DNA of 15,676 bases from the NCBI GenBank assembly GCA_002748505.1, contig PDSN01000094.1:1-15676 (forward strand). Direction: 5' to 3'. Below the pieces are notes generated by a model. The model did no database searches and was not told the origin of the DNA. It worked only from the letters and a program-made list of their open reading frames with translations. The translations under genes were made by a program, and so were the position numbers. Source of the stretch: Gammaproteobacteria bacterium. Lineage in GTDB: Bacteria > Pseudomonadota > Gammaproteobacteria > Pseudomonadales > Halieaceae. Shown piece after piece: positions 7,240-15,173 of this stretch (position 1 is the stretch's first letter; each line of letters opens with the position of its first letter).

Positions 7240-7427
7240 TACAATGGGTGTGAATATTCAAACTGGAGGGGGAGTTTGCCACAGGAAAAGCGATAATGCT
7301 ACGCAAACCCGGACTTTCACGTTTTCGAGCAGGCAACGCCCGCACCTGCCCAGGCCAGGCGAAAGCAAGGAGAAAAGCGGGGCGACGTGTGAGAGCGACA
7401 CCCCTGTCTGTCATTTGCAGCGGATAA
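7240..7427. other. 188-bp gap between lpxC and the M23 gene
   Basis: This gap holds the lpxC terminator candidate (7373-7404), a further inverted repeat (GAGCAGG 7327-7333 with CCTGCCC 7345-7351, one wobble on the - strand, 11-base loop) and the leader of the M23 gene. I saw no convincing promoter. The best - strand -10-like element is CATTAT, with a poor -35. It is too short for a DciA (DUF721) gene. A 43-codon Arg-rich frame on the + strand (7296-7427) has no support beyond being open. Confidence 0.5.
7373..7404 (-). terminator. Candidate intrinsic terminator of lpxC
   Basis: Some 24 bases after the lpxC stop, - strand RNA can fold GGGGUG/CGCCCC (one G-U pair), a U-U mismatch and two further pairs around an 8-base loop. 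GC and then four T residues follow (7376-7373), with a pyrimidine-rich stretch after that. The stem is interrupted and the T-run short, so strength is uncertain. Confidence 0.45.
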
Positions 7428-8342
7428 CTATGCCACCGCCGCCACACCGCTGGCGTAGGACACCGGCGCGGTACTCTCATCGTCAAAGGTCACCATCTCC
7501 CACGCCTCTGGACGCGCCAACAGCTCGCGCAGCAGGGCATTGTTCAGGCCATGTCCCGATTTATAAGCCTTGTACTGGCCGATCAAGCCGTGCCCAAGCA
7601 GGTAGAGATCACCGATGGCATCGAGGATTTTGTGTTTCACGAACTCATCGTCATAGCGCAGGCCATCCTGGTTGAGAATACGAAACTCATCAACCACGAT
7701 AGCGTTATCTACGCTGCCACCGCGCGCCAACCCCTGGGAACGCATGAACTCAAGCTCATGCATAAAACCAAAGGTGCGCGCGCGGCTGACTTCTTTAACA
7801 AAAGATGTGCTGGAAAAATCGACTTCCGCCGAGGCGGTACGATCGCGAAATACCGGGTGATCGAAGTCGATGGTAAAAGAGACTTTAAAGCCGTCAAAGG
7901 GGAGGAATGTGGCACTCTTGTCGCCGTCCTCGACCGTTACCGGATGCTTGATACGAACAAAACGCTTGGCTTCGCTTTGCTCCTCAATGCCCGCCGATTG
8001 AATCAAAAACACAAAAGGTGCAGCACTGCCGTCCATGATAGGCACTTCCGGCGCCGACAATTCAACATAGGCATTGTCAATGCCAAGCCCGGCGAGGGCT
8101 GACATCAAATGCTCGATGGTTGACACGCGAACGCCATCCTGCACCAGGGTGGTCGAAAGCATGGTATCTCCGACTTTCTCTGCCTGAGCATGCATTTCCA
8201 CCACGGGGTTTAAGTCAACGCGGCGAAACACGATGCCGGTATTTACCGGCGCGGGCAGCAGGGTGAGGTATACTTTCTCACCCGTGTGCAAACCCACACC
8301 CGTTGCCTTAATGGAGTTACGCAAGGTTCTTTGTCGTATCAT
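7428..8342 (-). CDS. lpxC: LpxC, UDP-3-O-acyl-N-acetylglucosamine deacetylase
   Basis: LpxC removes the acetyl group from UDP-3-O-acyl-GlcNAc, the committed step of lipid A synthesis, so the organism makes lipopolysaccharide. The 304-residue product (E. coli 305) has the zinc ligands H78 (STIEHLM), H237 and D241 (KHKILDAIGD), the general base E77, and H264 in SGHGLNN. Each is one residue lower than in E. coli. The N-terminus MIRQRTLRNSIKATGVGLH is typical. An AGG Shine-Dalgarno lies nine bases before the ATG. It follows ftsZ after a 95-base spacer that contains an inverted repeat and a TAGAAT -10-like element. This is the standard position at the end of the dcw cluster. Confidence 0.98.
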   Translation of the reverse strand: MIRQRTLRNSIKATGVGLHTGEKVYLTLLPAPVNTGIVFRRVDLNPVVEMHAQAEKVGDTMLSTTLVQDGVRVSTIEHLMSALAGLGIDNAYVELSAPEVPIMDGSAAPFVFLIQSAGIEEQSEAKRFVRIKHPVTVEDGDKSATFLPFDGFKVSFTIDFDHPVFRDRTASAEVDFSSTSFVKEVSRARTFGFMHELEFMRSQGLARGGSVDNAIVVDEFRILNQDGLRYDDEFVKHKILDAIGDLYLLGHGLIGQYKAYKSGHGLNNALLRELLARPEAWEMVTFDDESTAPVSYASGVAAVA

Positions 8343-8359
8343 AGTGTCTGACCTGATTC

Positions 8360-8365
8360 ATTCTA
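8360..8365 (-). promoter_or_regulatory. Possible -10 element for lpxC
   Basis: TAGAAT matches five of six -10 positions and lies 17 bases before the lpxC ATG. The sequence at the correct -35 distance is poor. A perfect TTGACA (8391-8396) lies 25 bases upstream, too far for standard spacing. If used, the 5' leader would be only about ten bases, just covering the Shine-Dalgarno. Confidence 0.25.
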
Positions 8366-8370
8366 GTTCA

Positions 8371-8401
8371 GCACCGCCAATTACTGGCGGTGTCAATTTT
8401 T
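8371..8401 (+). terminator. Inverted repeat with a T-run in the ftsZ-lpxC spacer (faces the + strand)
   Basis: CACCGCCA (8372-8379) and TGGCGGTG (8385-8392) form a perfect 8-bp stem with a 5-base loop. On the + strand it is followed by TCA and then ATTTTT, which looks like an intrinsic terminator for antisense transcription. On the - strand there is no T-run after it, so it is a poor ftsZ terminator there. It overlaps a perfect TTGACA on the - strand and could instead be an operator or leader element for lpxC. Confidence 0.4.
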
Positions 8402-8437
8402 CCTGCAATTTTCGCCGCGCGAAACTGAGCTAAACAC

Positions 8438-9643
8438 TCAGTCCGCTTGCTGGCGCAGGAAAGCGGGAATATCGAAGTAATCCCCACCTACAGCAGTATC
8501 CAGCTTATCACCGCCAACCTGTGCACTGCGTGCGCCCCTGCCACGCCCGATAGCCGGACGATCCAGATCGTCGTAGCGCCCCGTTTCCACCGCATGCTCA
8601 ACCGCAGAATTAACGCGACCGGTACGCGTTTCACCTTGCGCCGGGGTATTATCTGTATCAACGACCTTCAGGGGCGCACGCGCCACGTCGGCACCGAGAC
8701 CCGTTGCCACCACGGTGACTTTCAGCTCGTCCGACATTTCAGGGTCGATGACCGTCCCCACTACCACCGTCGCCTCTTCAGAAGCGAAGGCTTCCACGGT
8801 ATCGCCCACCTCGGAGAACTCACCCAGCGACAGATCGGCGGCAGCGGTGATGTTCACCAGGATACCGCGCGCGCCCTGCAGGTCAATATCATCGAGCAAG
8901 GGGCTGTTAATCGCTTTTTCAGCGGCTTCACGCGCCCGACCCTCACCGCGGGCACTACCCGTACCCATCATGGCCATACCCATCTCGGACATCACCGTGC
9001 GCACATCGGCAAAGTCGACGTTAATCATACCGGGACGGATGATTAAATCTGCAATACCTTGTACAGCGCCCAATAGTACATCATTTGCCTCCTTGAAAGC
9101 ATCCAGCAGGCTGGTGTTTTTGCCCAGCACTTCCAGCAGCTTCTCATTGGGAATGGTAATTAAGCTATCAACATGCTGTTGCAGCTCATCCACACCTTCA
9201 CCGGCGATCTTGGCGCGCTTGCGGCCTTCGAACGGGAACGGACGGGTCACTACCGCCACGGTGAGAATACCCATCTCACGCGCCACTTCCGCGACCACCG
9301 GCGCACCACCGGTACCTGTGCCACCGCCCATACCGGCGGTGATAAACACCATATCGGCACCGCGCAGGGTCTCGGCGATACGTTCGCGATCTTCAAGCGC
9401 GGCCTGGCGGCCAACGTTGGGATCAGCCCCTGCACCCAGACCCTTGGTGATGTCGCCACCCAACTGCAACACAGTGCGTGACTCAATATCAGACAAGGCC
9501 TGTGCATCGGTATTGGCACAGATAAAATCCACACCTTCAACCTGATGATCGATCATGTGTTTAACAGCGTTGCCACCGCCTCCACCAACACCAATAACCT
9601 TGATGACTGCGCTTTGCGGCATATTATCGATAAGTTCAAACAT
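8438..9643 (-). CDS. ftsZ: FtsZ, tubulin-like cell division GTPase
   Basis: FtsZ polymerises into the Z ring that organises septation. The 401-residue product has the N-terminal VIGVGGGGGNAV strand, the tubulin signature GGGTGTG (106-112), the T7 loop NVDFAD with catalytic D210 and D213, a linker rich in Arg/Gly (about 330-385), and the C-terminal peptide DIPAFLRQQ (391-399) that binds FtsA and ZipA. A strong GGGGAG Shine-Dalgarno lies seven bases before the ATG. The 54-base spacer from ftsA shows no clear terminator or promoter, so ftsZ is probably co-transcribed with ftsQA, though promoters inside the upstream genes are possible, as in E. coli. Confidence 0.99.
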   Translation of the reverse strand: MFELIDNMPQSAVIKVIGVGGGGGNAVKHMIDHQVEGVDFICANTDAQALSDIESRTVLQLGGDITKGLGAGADPNVGRQAALEDRERIAETLRGADMVFITAGMGGGTGTGGAPVVAEVAREMGILTVAVVTRPFPFEGRKRAKIAGEGVDELQQHVDSLITIPNEKLLEVLGKNTSLLDAFKEANDVLLGAVQGIADLIIRPGMINVDFADVRTVMSEMGMAMMGTGSARGEGRAREAAEKAINSPLLDDIDLQGARGILVNITAAADLSLGEFSEVGDTVEAFASEEATVVVGTVIDPEMSDELKVTVVATGLGADVARAPLKVVDTDNTPAQGETRTGRVNSAVEHAVETGRYDDLDRPAIGRGRGARSAQVGGDKLDTAVGGDYFDIPAFLRQQAD

Positions 9644-9697
9644 TTTAAGTCTCCCCTAGACTACACACAAAAAGAACCACGCCCGAAAGCGCAGCGA

Positions 9698-10936
9698 TTA
9701 AAAATTCTGTTTAAATAACTGTTTAATACGTTCCCACAGGCTGGGTGCGTCGTTTTCGACACCACCACTGACCTGCCCCATTTCCTGCTGGCGCTGTACG
9801 CCATACTGCAACAAACCCACACCGGTTGAGTAAATCGGGTTGCGCACAATGTCGTTAAGCCCCTGTACTGCCTGCGGATAACCAATCCGCACCGGCATAT
9901 GGAAAATTTCCTCGGCCAGCTCGGTCACGCCCTCCATTTTGGCCGTGCCGCCGGATAGCACGATGCCCGCAGGTACTAAGTCTTCGTAGCCGCTGCGGCG
10001 CAATTCAGCCTGCACCAAAGTAAACAGCTCGTCATAACGCGGCTCTACGACCTCGGCCAGAGACTGGCGCGATAAATCCCGGGGCGGGCGCTCACCCACG
10101 CTGGGCACTTTGATACTCTCCCCCGCGCCAGCCATTTGTGTCAGCGCGCAGGCGTATTTAATTTTAATTTCCTCGGCGTGCTGGGTCGGTGTGCGCAGCG
10201 CCATAGCAATATCGTTGGTCACCTGGTCACCGGCGATGGGAATAACCCCGGTGTGACGAATTGAGCCTTCCGTAAAAATGGCAATATCACTGGTGCCACC
10301 GCCAATATCGACCAGGCATACACCCAGCTCTTTTTCATCGTCCGTGAGCACCGACACACTGGAGGCGAGCTGCTCTAAAATAATTTCCTCAACATCCAAA
10401 CCGCAGCGACGAATACATTTTTCAATATTCTGGTAGGCGTTGACCGCACAGGTGACCAGATGCACTTTGGCTTCCAAACGCACACCGGACATGCCCAGTG
10501 GCTCTTTGATGCCCTCTTGATCGTCAATCACGTACTCCTGCGGCACAATGTGCAGAATCTTCTGATCGGCGGGAATCGCCACTGCCTGCGCCGCATCGAT
10601 CACCCGTTCGAGATCTGCGCGCTGCACTTCCCGGTCGCGTATCGCCACGATACCGTGTGAATTCATCGAGCGAATGTGACTGCCGGCAATACCCGCGTAC
10701 ACGGAGTGAATCTGACAGCCCGCCATCAATTCCGCTTCTTCTATCGCCCGCTGAATGGACTGCACGGTGGACTCGATGTTCACCACGACGCCCTTTTTCA
10801 TACCCTTCGAGGCATGCGAGCCAATGCCGACGATCTCGATGCTGCCGTCCACATCGACCTCGCCTACAATCGCCACGACCTTCGAGGTGCCGATATCCAG
10901 ACCCACAATCATGTTTTTGTCGTTTCCACTGCCCAT
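9698..10936 (-). CDS. ftsA: FtsA, actin-like membrane tether of FtsZ
   Basis: FtsA attaches FtsZ filaments to the inner membrane and recruits later divisome proteins. The 412-residue product shows the actin-fold phosphate-1 loop LDIGTSKV (13-20), the FtsA-specific 1C domain (about 85-165), the phosphate-2 loop VDIGGGTSD (209-217), the adenosine motif IVLSGGTAKMEG (about 325-336) and a C-terminal amphipathic helix SLWERIKQLFKQNF that acts as the membrane-targeting sequence. The ATG at 10936 is chosen over an internal ATG at codon 9 because AGGGGAG lies nine bases before it. That Shine-Dalgarno overlaps the ftsQ stop codon, and the intergenic gap is 14 bases. Confidence 0.98.
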   Translation of the reverse strand: MGSGNDKNMIVGLDIGTSKVVAIVGEVDVDGSIEIVGIGSHASKGMKKGVVVNIESTVQSIQRAIEEAELMAGCQIHSVYAGIAGSHIRSMNSHGIVAIRDREVQRADLERVIDAAQAVAIPADQKILHIVPQEYVIDDQEGIKEPLGMSGVRLEAKVHLVTCAVNAYQNIEKCIRRCGLDVEEIILEQLASSVSVLTDDEKELGVCLVDIGGGTSDIAIFTEGSIRHTGVIPIAGDQVTNDIAMALRTPTQHAEEIKIKYACALTQMAGAGESIKVPSVGERPPRDLSRQSLAEVVEPRYDELFTLVQAELRRSGYEDLVPAGIVLSGGTAKMEGVTELAEEIFHMPVRIGYPQAVQGLNDIVRNPIYSTGVGLLQYGVQRQQEMGQVSGGVENDAPSLWERIKQLFKQNF

Positions 10937-10945
10937 GGCAGATCA

Positions 10946-10952
10946 CTCCCCT
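10946..10952 (-). promoter_or_regulatory. ftsA Shine-Dalgarno overlapping the ftsQ stop codon
   Basis: AGGGGAG on the - strand, nine bases before the ftsA ATG. It shares bases with the ftsQ TAG stop, which fixes the start of ftsA and suggests coupled translation. Confidence 0.75.
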
Positions 10953-11754
10953 AGCTTTCGCTGTCCGCTTCGCTTGCCGCTGAAGGCGGCTTGGCAAACG
11001 CCACCGCCAGCCCGTTGTTGTAGCGAAGATCTATTTGTTTAATTGGCTCACCCAAGGCCAAATGTGTTCGATACACCCTGGCAAAACGCTTGAGGCGCGC
11101 ACGTAGCAAGCCGCGCCCGAGCACCATCCAAAAACCCTTATCCACATGGGCACGCAATTCACCACGCTCGTCCATCACCAGCTCATTGACGTGTAAATCC
11201 AGAGCGGCCAGCGCATCCTGTAGCCGCAGGTAGTCCGCCATCATGACCTGCTGCATGCCCACAGGACCGTGCAGCAAAGGCAAACGGTTCAGCGCCTCAT
11301 CATGGTCGTCAGACAAAAACACGTCGCCCTGATGATTCAAGTAAGCACCGCTGCCCCAGCGCGCAATCGGCGTTTGCCCGGTGATGGCCACCAACACCAC
11401 GTCGGGCCACTGACGGCGCACGCTGGCTTCATAGACCCAGGGTAAACCCAACAACTGCTTGCGAATTGCAACTAAGTCTGCGCCCAAAAAGCCACCCTCT
11501 AGCTCGGGTTGAATCAGCGCTTTTACCTGCTCTGCATCCAGGTGGCGCACATCCCCGGAAATCAAAATATTGCGCACCGGCATTTCGCGCAGCGCGCTGT
11601 ACCCCCAGTGCGCGGCGCCCAATACCGCACACACCGCCAGCACTATCACGCCGCGGTTAAACCACAGTTCCCACGCCACCACAGGGCGCGCTTTGGCCCT
11701 TTGCTTACGGCGGGTTGCGCCGCGGCTCGGGCGTTTTTTCTCTGCCGCACTCAT
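10951..11754 (-). CDS. ftsQ: FtsQ, bitopic divisome protein
   Basis: FtsQ links early and late divisome proteins (FtsBL, FtsWI) in the periplasm. The 267-residue product has a basic cytoplasmic N-terminus (KKRPSRGATRRKQRAKARP), one membrane segment (about 34-52), a POTRA domain (about 60-128: VRNILISGDVRHLDAEQV through PWVYEASVRRQWPDVVLV) and a C-terminal beta domain. The ATG at 11754 overlaps the ddl stop (ATGA) and has GGGAG eight bases upstream. An in-frame GTG eight codons earlier (11778) would add residues inside ddl and is less likely. The last residues, PPSAASEADSES, form a disordered tail. A perfect DnaA-box match lies inside the gene at 11138-11146. Confidence 0.95.
   Translation of the reverse strand: MSAAEKKRPSRGATRRKQRAKARPVVAWELWFNRGVIVLAVCAVLGAAHWGYSALREMPVRNILISGDVRHLDAEQVKALIQPELEGGFLGADLVAIRKQLLGLPWVYEASVRRQWPDVVLVAITGQTPIARWGSGAYLNHQGDVFLSDDHDEALNRLPLLHGPVGMQQVMMADYLRLQDALAALDLHVNELVMDERGELRAHVDKGFWMVLGRGLLRARLKRFARVYRTHLALGEPIKQIDLRYNNGLAVAFAKPPSAASEADSES
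11138..11146 (+). promoter_or_regulatory. Perfect DnaA-box match inside ftsQ
   Basis: TTATCCACA matches the E. coli high-affinity DnaA box exactly. It lies within the ftsQ coding sequence, on the strand opposite to transcription. A 9-mer on either strand is expected about once per 130 kb by chance, so one copy in this window is suggestive but not proof. No second box was noticed nearby. Confidence 0.35.
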
Positions 11755-12659
11755 CGCGACAACTCCCGGCTTAAGCACATAATCCTGTCGACCAGCTCAG
11801 GCAACTCCATCCCAATTTGCCGCGCTGCTTTTGGCACCAGGGAGTGCGATGTCATGCCCGGCACGGTGTTAAGCTCCAGCACCAAAAACTCCCCAGTGCG
11901 CTCGTCGCGCATCACGTCGGCGCGACCCCAGACGCTACAACCCAAGGCCGCAAAAGCCGTCAAACTCAACTCAGCCAGCGCTTTTTCTTCATCAGCGCTT
12001 AAACCACAGGGGCAGACATAGCGCGTGGAATCGGACAGGTATTTGGCCTCGTAATCGTAAAATTGATGATCGGTCTCGACACGAATAGCCGGCAGCGCGC
12101 TGTCACCCAGCACAGCGACGGTGTATTCAGGTCCGGTCACATACTGCTCAGCCAGCACCTGCTCGCTGTGTTGTCTGGCGCACTCCCAGGCCTCACGCAG
12201 GTTCTGGGCATCGTCTGCCAACGACATACCCACGCTGGAACCCTGCGTGATGGGTTTGACAAAAACCCGCCCAAACTCGCTGACGATACCCTGCCAGTCG
12301 CTGTGCTGATCGAGGCTTACAAAACGCGGGGTAGCAATGCCCAGACCCTGCCACAGCTGTTTGGCGCGCAGTTTGTCCATCGCCAGCGCCGAGCCGAGCA
12401 CACCGCTGCCACTGTAAGGTAAACCACGCAATTGCAATAAACCCTGCATCGCACCGTCTTCACCACCGGGGCCGTGCAGCGCAATAAACACCTCATCCAC
12501 ATCATCGAGGCGCGCTTGCCAGTCAGGCTGGACGGGATCGACCGCAATCACGTCATAGCCCGCAGCCACCAAAGCATCGGCAACGGTTTGCCCGCTTTGC
12601 AGCGATACTTCCCGCTCAGCGGAGTGTCCACCGAGCAACACGGCTATACGCCTGCTCAT
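11751..12659 (-). CDS. ddlB: D-alanine--D-alanine ligase (DdlB type)
   Basis: This ATP-grasp enzyme joins two D-alanines to make the dipeptide used by MurF for the peptidoglycan stem peptide. The 302-residue product (E. coli DdlB 306) has LLGGHSAEREVSL with substrate-binding E15, IALHGPGGEDGAMQG (59-73), the KPITQGSSVGMS ATP loop (135-146), and VLELNTVPGMTSHSLVPKA with the Mg ligands E262 and N264 and the H-S-L element. The ATG at 12659 overlaps the murC stop (ATGA), and GGAGGT lies five bases upstream. It overlaps ftsQ downstream by 4 bases. Position between murC and ftsQ is the standard dcw order, which supports the DdlB rather than the DdlA assignment. Confidence 0.97.
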   Translation of the reverse strand: MSRRIAVLLGGHSAEREVSLQSGQTVADALVAAGYDVIAVDPVQPDWQARLDDVDEVFIALHGPGGEDGAMQGLLQLRGLPYSGSGVLGSALAMDKLRAKQLWQGLGIATPRFVSLDQHSDWQGIVSEFGRVFVKPITQGSSVGMSLADDAQNLREAWECARQHSEQVLAEQYVTGPEYTVAVLGDSALPAIRVETDHQFYDYEAKYLSDSTRYVCPCGLSADEEKALAELSLTAFAALGCSVWGRADVMRDERTGEFLVLELNTVPGMTSHSLVPKAARQIGMELPELVDRIMCLSRELSR

Positions 12660-14080
12660 TGCACACCTCCGTTCTGGCTCAAGGTATCCGCCAGGCCACC
12701 GATATTGCCCGCACCCTGGGTCACCACCACATCGCCATCGGCGAGCAAATCCTCCAACAGCGGTGCAACCGCATCAATGGTGCTGGCATACACCGGTTCA
12801 ACTTTGCCGCGCTGACGAATACTGCGGGCCAGCGCACGCGAGTCAGCGCCGGGAATCGCCTGCTCACCAGCGGCATAGACCTCCACTAAAATCAGCACAT
12901 CCACGGCGGACAACACATCCACAAAATCTTCAAACAAATCGCGCGTGCGCGAGTAACGATGGGGCTGATAGATCATTACCAGGCGTTTGTCCGGCCAGGC
13001 TTGACGGGCGGAATTCAAGGTGGCGCGCACCTCGGTGGGGTGATGTCCGTAGTCATCCACCAACAGTGCTGTACCCGCAGCGAAGCGAAGCTCTCCGCGC
13101 TGTTGAAAACGTCTGCCCACACCGGAAAAACGGGTCAGAGCCTGAGTAATCGCTGCGTCGTCAATGCCTTCATCACAGGCCACCGCAATGGCGGCGGTGG
13201 CATTTAACACATTGTGATCACCAGGCATGTTCAGGCTGATGGGCAGCGGTGTCTGGTCCTGTGGGCGCTGCACCACAAACTCGGTGCGAAGGCCATTGCC
13301 ACGGCGTTCACTGATACGATAATCCGCCTGCTCACTAAAGCCGTAGGTCACCACTGGGCAGCTAAGCTCTGGAATCAGGCCTGCCACCACCGGATCATCC
13401 ACGCAGAGCACCGCTAAACCGTAAAAGGGCAGATTGCGCAAAAACTCCACAAAGGTCTGACGCAAACGGCTAAAGTCGCCGTCGTAGGTGTCCATGTGGT
13501 CGGCTTCAATATTGGTCACCACCGCCACCATGGGCTGCAAGTGTAAAAACGAAGCATCACTTTCATCGGCTTCGGCAATCAAAAACTGCCCCGCACCCAG
13601 ACGCGCATGACTGCCGGTGCTGTTTACCAGACCGCCAATCACGAACGTCGGATCGAGATTTGCGGCGCCAAACACCGAGGCAATCAAACTGGTGGTGGTG
13701 GTTTTACCGTGGGTGCCTGCCACCGCAATGCCGTGTCGATAGCGCATCAGCTCCGCCAGCATTTCTGCGCGACGAATAACCGGAATACGCACTGCGCGCG
13801 CCGCCTGCACTTCGGGGTTGCTTTCATTCACCGCGCTGGAGACCACCAGTACGTCGGCGCCTTTAACATTGGCGCCGCTGTGACCGATATACAGCTGTAC
13901 ACCCTGCGCCACCAGACGCGCCGTCACCGCTGATTCACGTAAATCAGAACCGCTGACCTGATAACCCAGATTCACCAACACCTCGGCGATACCGCTCATG
14001 CCTGTGCCGCCAATCCCTATCATATGGATATGGCGAACGCGGCGCATTTCAGGCACAGAATATGTAGTCGGTTCAGGCAT
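12656..14080 (-). CDS. murC: MurC, UDP-N-acetylmuramate--L-alanine ligase
   Basis: MurC adds L-alanine to UDP-MurNAc, the first amino acid of the stem peptide, in the cytosol. The 474-residue product has the Rossmann-like IHMIGIGGTGMSGIAEVL start (18-35), the Mur-ligase P-loop AGTHGKTTTT (121-130), PGDHNVLNATAAIAVA in the central domain and the C-terminal DDYGHHPTEVRATL. The ATG at 14080 overlaps the murG 3' end by 8 bases and has a full AGGAGG nine bases before it, so it is preferred to the internal ATG at codon 12. Length is normal for MurC (E. coli 491), and VRHIHMIG distinguishes it from the related Mpl. Confidence 0.98.
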   Translation of the reverse strand: MPEPTTYSVPEMRRVRHIHMIGIGGTGMSGIAEVLVNLGYQVSGSDLRESAVTARLVAQGVQLYIGHSGANVKGADVLVVSSAVNESNPEVQAARAVRIPVIRRAEMLAELMRYRHGIAVAGTHGKTTTTSLIASVFGAANLDPTFVIGGLVNSTGSHARLGAGQFLIAEADESDASFLHLQPMVAVVTNIEADHMDTYDGDFSRLRQTFVEFLRNLPFYGLAVLCVDDPVVAGLIPELSCPVVTYGFSEQADYRISERRGNGLRTEFVVQRPQDQTPLPISLNMPGDHNVLNATAAIAVACDEGIDDAAITQALTRFSGVGRRFQQRGELRFAAGTALLVDDYGHHPTEVRATLNSARQAWPDKRLVMIYQPHRYSRTRDLFEDFVDVLSAVDVLILVEVYAAGEQAIPGADSRALARSIRQRGKVEPVYASTIDAVAPLLEDLLADGDVVVTQGAGNIGGLADTLSQNGGVQ

Positions 14081-15173
14081 GAGCGCAGACCTCCTCGCAA
14101 ATACTGGCCACCTCTAAGGTGGCATCGGGTCGCGCCGCAGCGTGTGCCGCTTTCGCCATATCCGCAAGCTTCTGTGGCGCCGCAACAAAGCCCCGCAGGA
14201 CTGTTGCCAAAGACTCGGCGGACAAGTTCCTCTGCTCAAGCAGCAGCGCCGCGCCACTATCAGCCAGATGTTTTGCATTTAAACGCTGGTGGTCGTCAAT
14301 CGCGTGGGGCAGCGGAACCAGCACAGATGGCCTGCCCATAATGGCAAGCTCAGACACGGTCAACGCACCGGCGCGACAAACAACAACATCGGCCCACTCA
14401 TAGGCCGTTGCCATATCCTCAATAAAGGCGTGCACATCGGCACTTGCTATACCCGCCTGAGTATAGGACTGACGCACCGCCTGCTCCATCGCCGCGCCGG
14501 TTTGATGACGTACGGCAATACTGTCCTCGCCGCAGGCATTGACCGCTGCGATGGCTGCGGGCACCGTTTCATTCAGTATCTGCGCGCCTAGACTTCCACC
14601 CACCACCAGCAAACGCAAAGCGCGCTGACCACGGTAGTCGTAGCCTGCTTTTGCACCGCGCTCTAATAGATCCCTGCGCACAGGATTGCCGACAATTCGC
14701 GCATCGCGCCCTTTGAATGCGCCGTCGAAAGCACACAACACCCGCGTTGCAAACGGCGCAAGCAAGCGATTAGTGGTGCCCGCCACAGCATTTTGCTCAT
14801 GAATGATAAGCGGCTCACCGAGCAGGCGCGCCGCGAGACCGCCAGGTGCCGAGGCGTAGCCGCCCATGCCCACCACACAATCAGGTTTTAATTGACGCAA
14901 CAGACCCAAGGCTTGTTTTAAGGCAATACCCAAGGCAAAGACACTGCGCAACTTCTGGAACAGACCTTTGCCACGCACACCAGTTACCGACAGGGTGTGC
15001 AGTGGAATCTGATTCTCGGGCACAACCCGCGCCTCCAAACCGCGCTGCGTTCCCACCCAGTGCACGCTCGCACCGTGCTCGCGCAACACGTTGGCCACCG
15101 CCAGGGCGGGATAGACATGACCGCCCGTGCCGCCAGCCATCATCAGTACGGTTTTACTCGCCATCACAGTCAT
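14073..15173 (-). CDS. murG: MurG, lipid II-forming GlcNAc transferase
   Basis: MurG transfers GlcNAc from UDP-GlcNAc to lipid I at the cytoplasmic face of the inner membrane, giving lipid II. The 366-residue GT28 protein has the first G-loop MAGGTGGHVYPALAVA (GGTGGH at 14-19), VVGMGGYASAPGG (100-112), HEQN (125-128), the second-domain G-loop VVGGSLGAQILNE, and the UDP-binding VVVCRAGALTVSELA. The ATG at 15173 overlaps the ftsW stop (ATGA). A second in-frame ATG at codon 4 is possible. The longer open frame upstream is ftsW in another frame. The murC Shine-Dalgarno lies inside the end of this gene, so the two are coupled. Confidence 0.97.
   Translation of the reverse strand: MTVMASKTVLMMAGGTGGHVYPALAVANVLREHGASVHWVGTQRGLEARVVPENQIPLHTLSVTGVRGKGLFQKLRSVFALGIALKQALGLLRQLKPDCVVGMGGYASAPGGLAARLLGEPLIIHEQNAVAGTTNRLLAPFATRVLCAFDGAFKGRDARIVGNPVRRDLLERGAKAGYDYRGQRALRLLVVGGSLGAQILNETVPAAIAAVNACGEDSIAVRHQTGAAMEQAVRQSYTQAGIASADVHAFIEDMATAYEWADVVVCRAGALTVSELAIMGRPSVLVPLPHAIDDHQRLNAKHLADSGAALLLEQRNLSAESLATVLRGFVAAPQKLADMAKAAHAAARPDATLEVASICEEVCAHA
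14090..14095 (-). promoter_or_regulatory. murC Shine-Dalgarno within the murG 3' end
   Basis: A full AGGAGG on the - strand, nine bases before the murC ATG at 14080 and inside the last codons of murG. It decides the murC start. Confidence 0.75.

Noticed and set aside
7296..7427. A 43-codon Arg-rich frame on the + strand that exactly fills the gap up to lpxC, with an AGGA nine bases before its ATG
   Set aside because: It is short and has no recognisable motif. It lies antisense over the lpxC terminator candidate and a GC-rich inverted repeat, which explains the Arg-rich translation. Conservation would be needed to revive it.
7094..7486. A 130-codon - strand frame spanning the lpxC end, the gap and the M23 start
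   Set aside because: It overlaps two well-supported genes out of frame and does not resemble DUF721 or any other family I know.
8425..8441. CTGAG/CTCAG repeat at the ftsZ stop as a terminator
   Set aside because: The stem is only five pairs with three Ts after it; too weak to call.
8447..9545. Long open frames (199 and 276 codons) on the + strand opposite ftsZ
   Set aside because: They mirror the codon bias of ftsZ, have compositions typical of antisense frames, show no recognisable domain, and lie wholly inside a certain gene.
14285..14292. GCTGGTGG, identical to the E. coli Chi site
   Set aside because: A single 8-mer in coding sequence is expected by chance, and Chi differs between genera.
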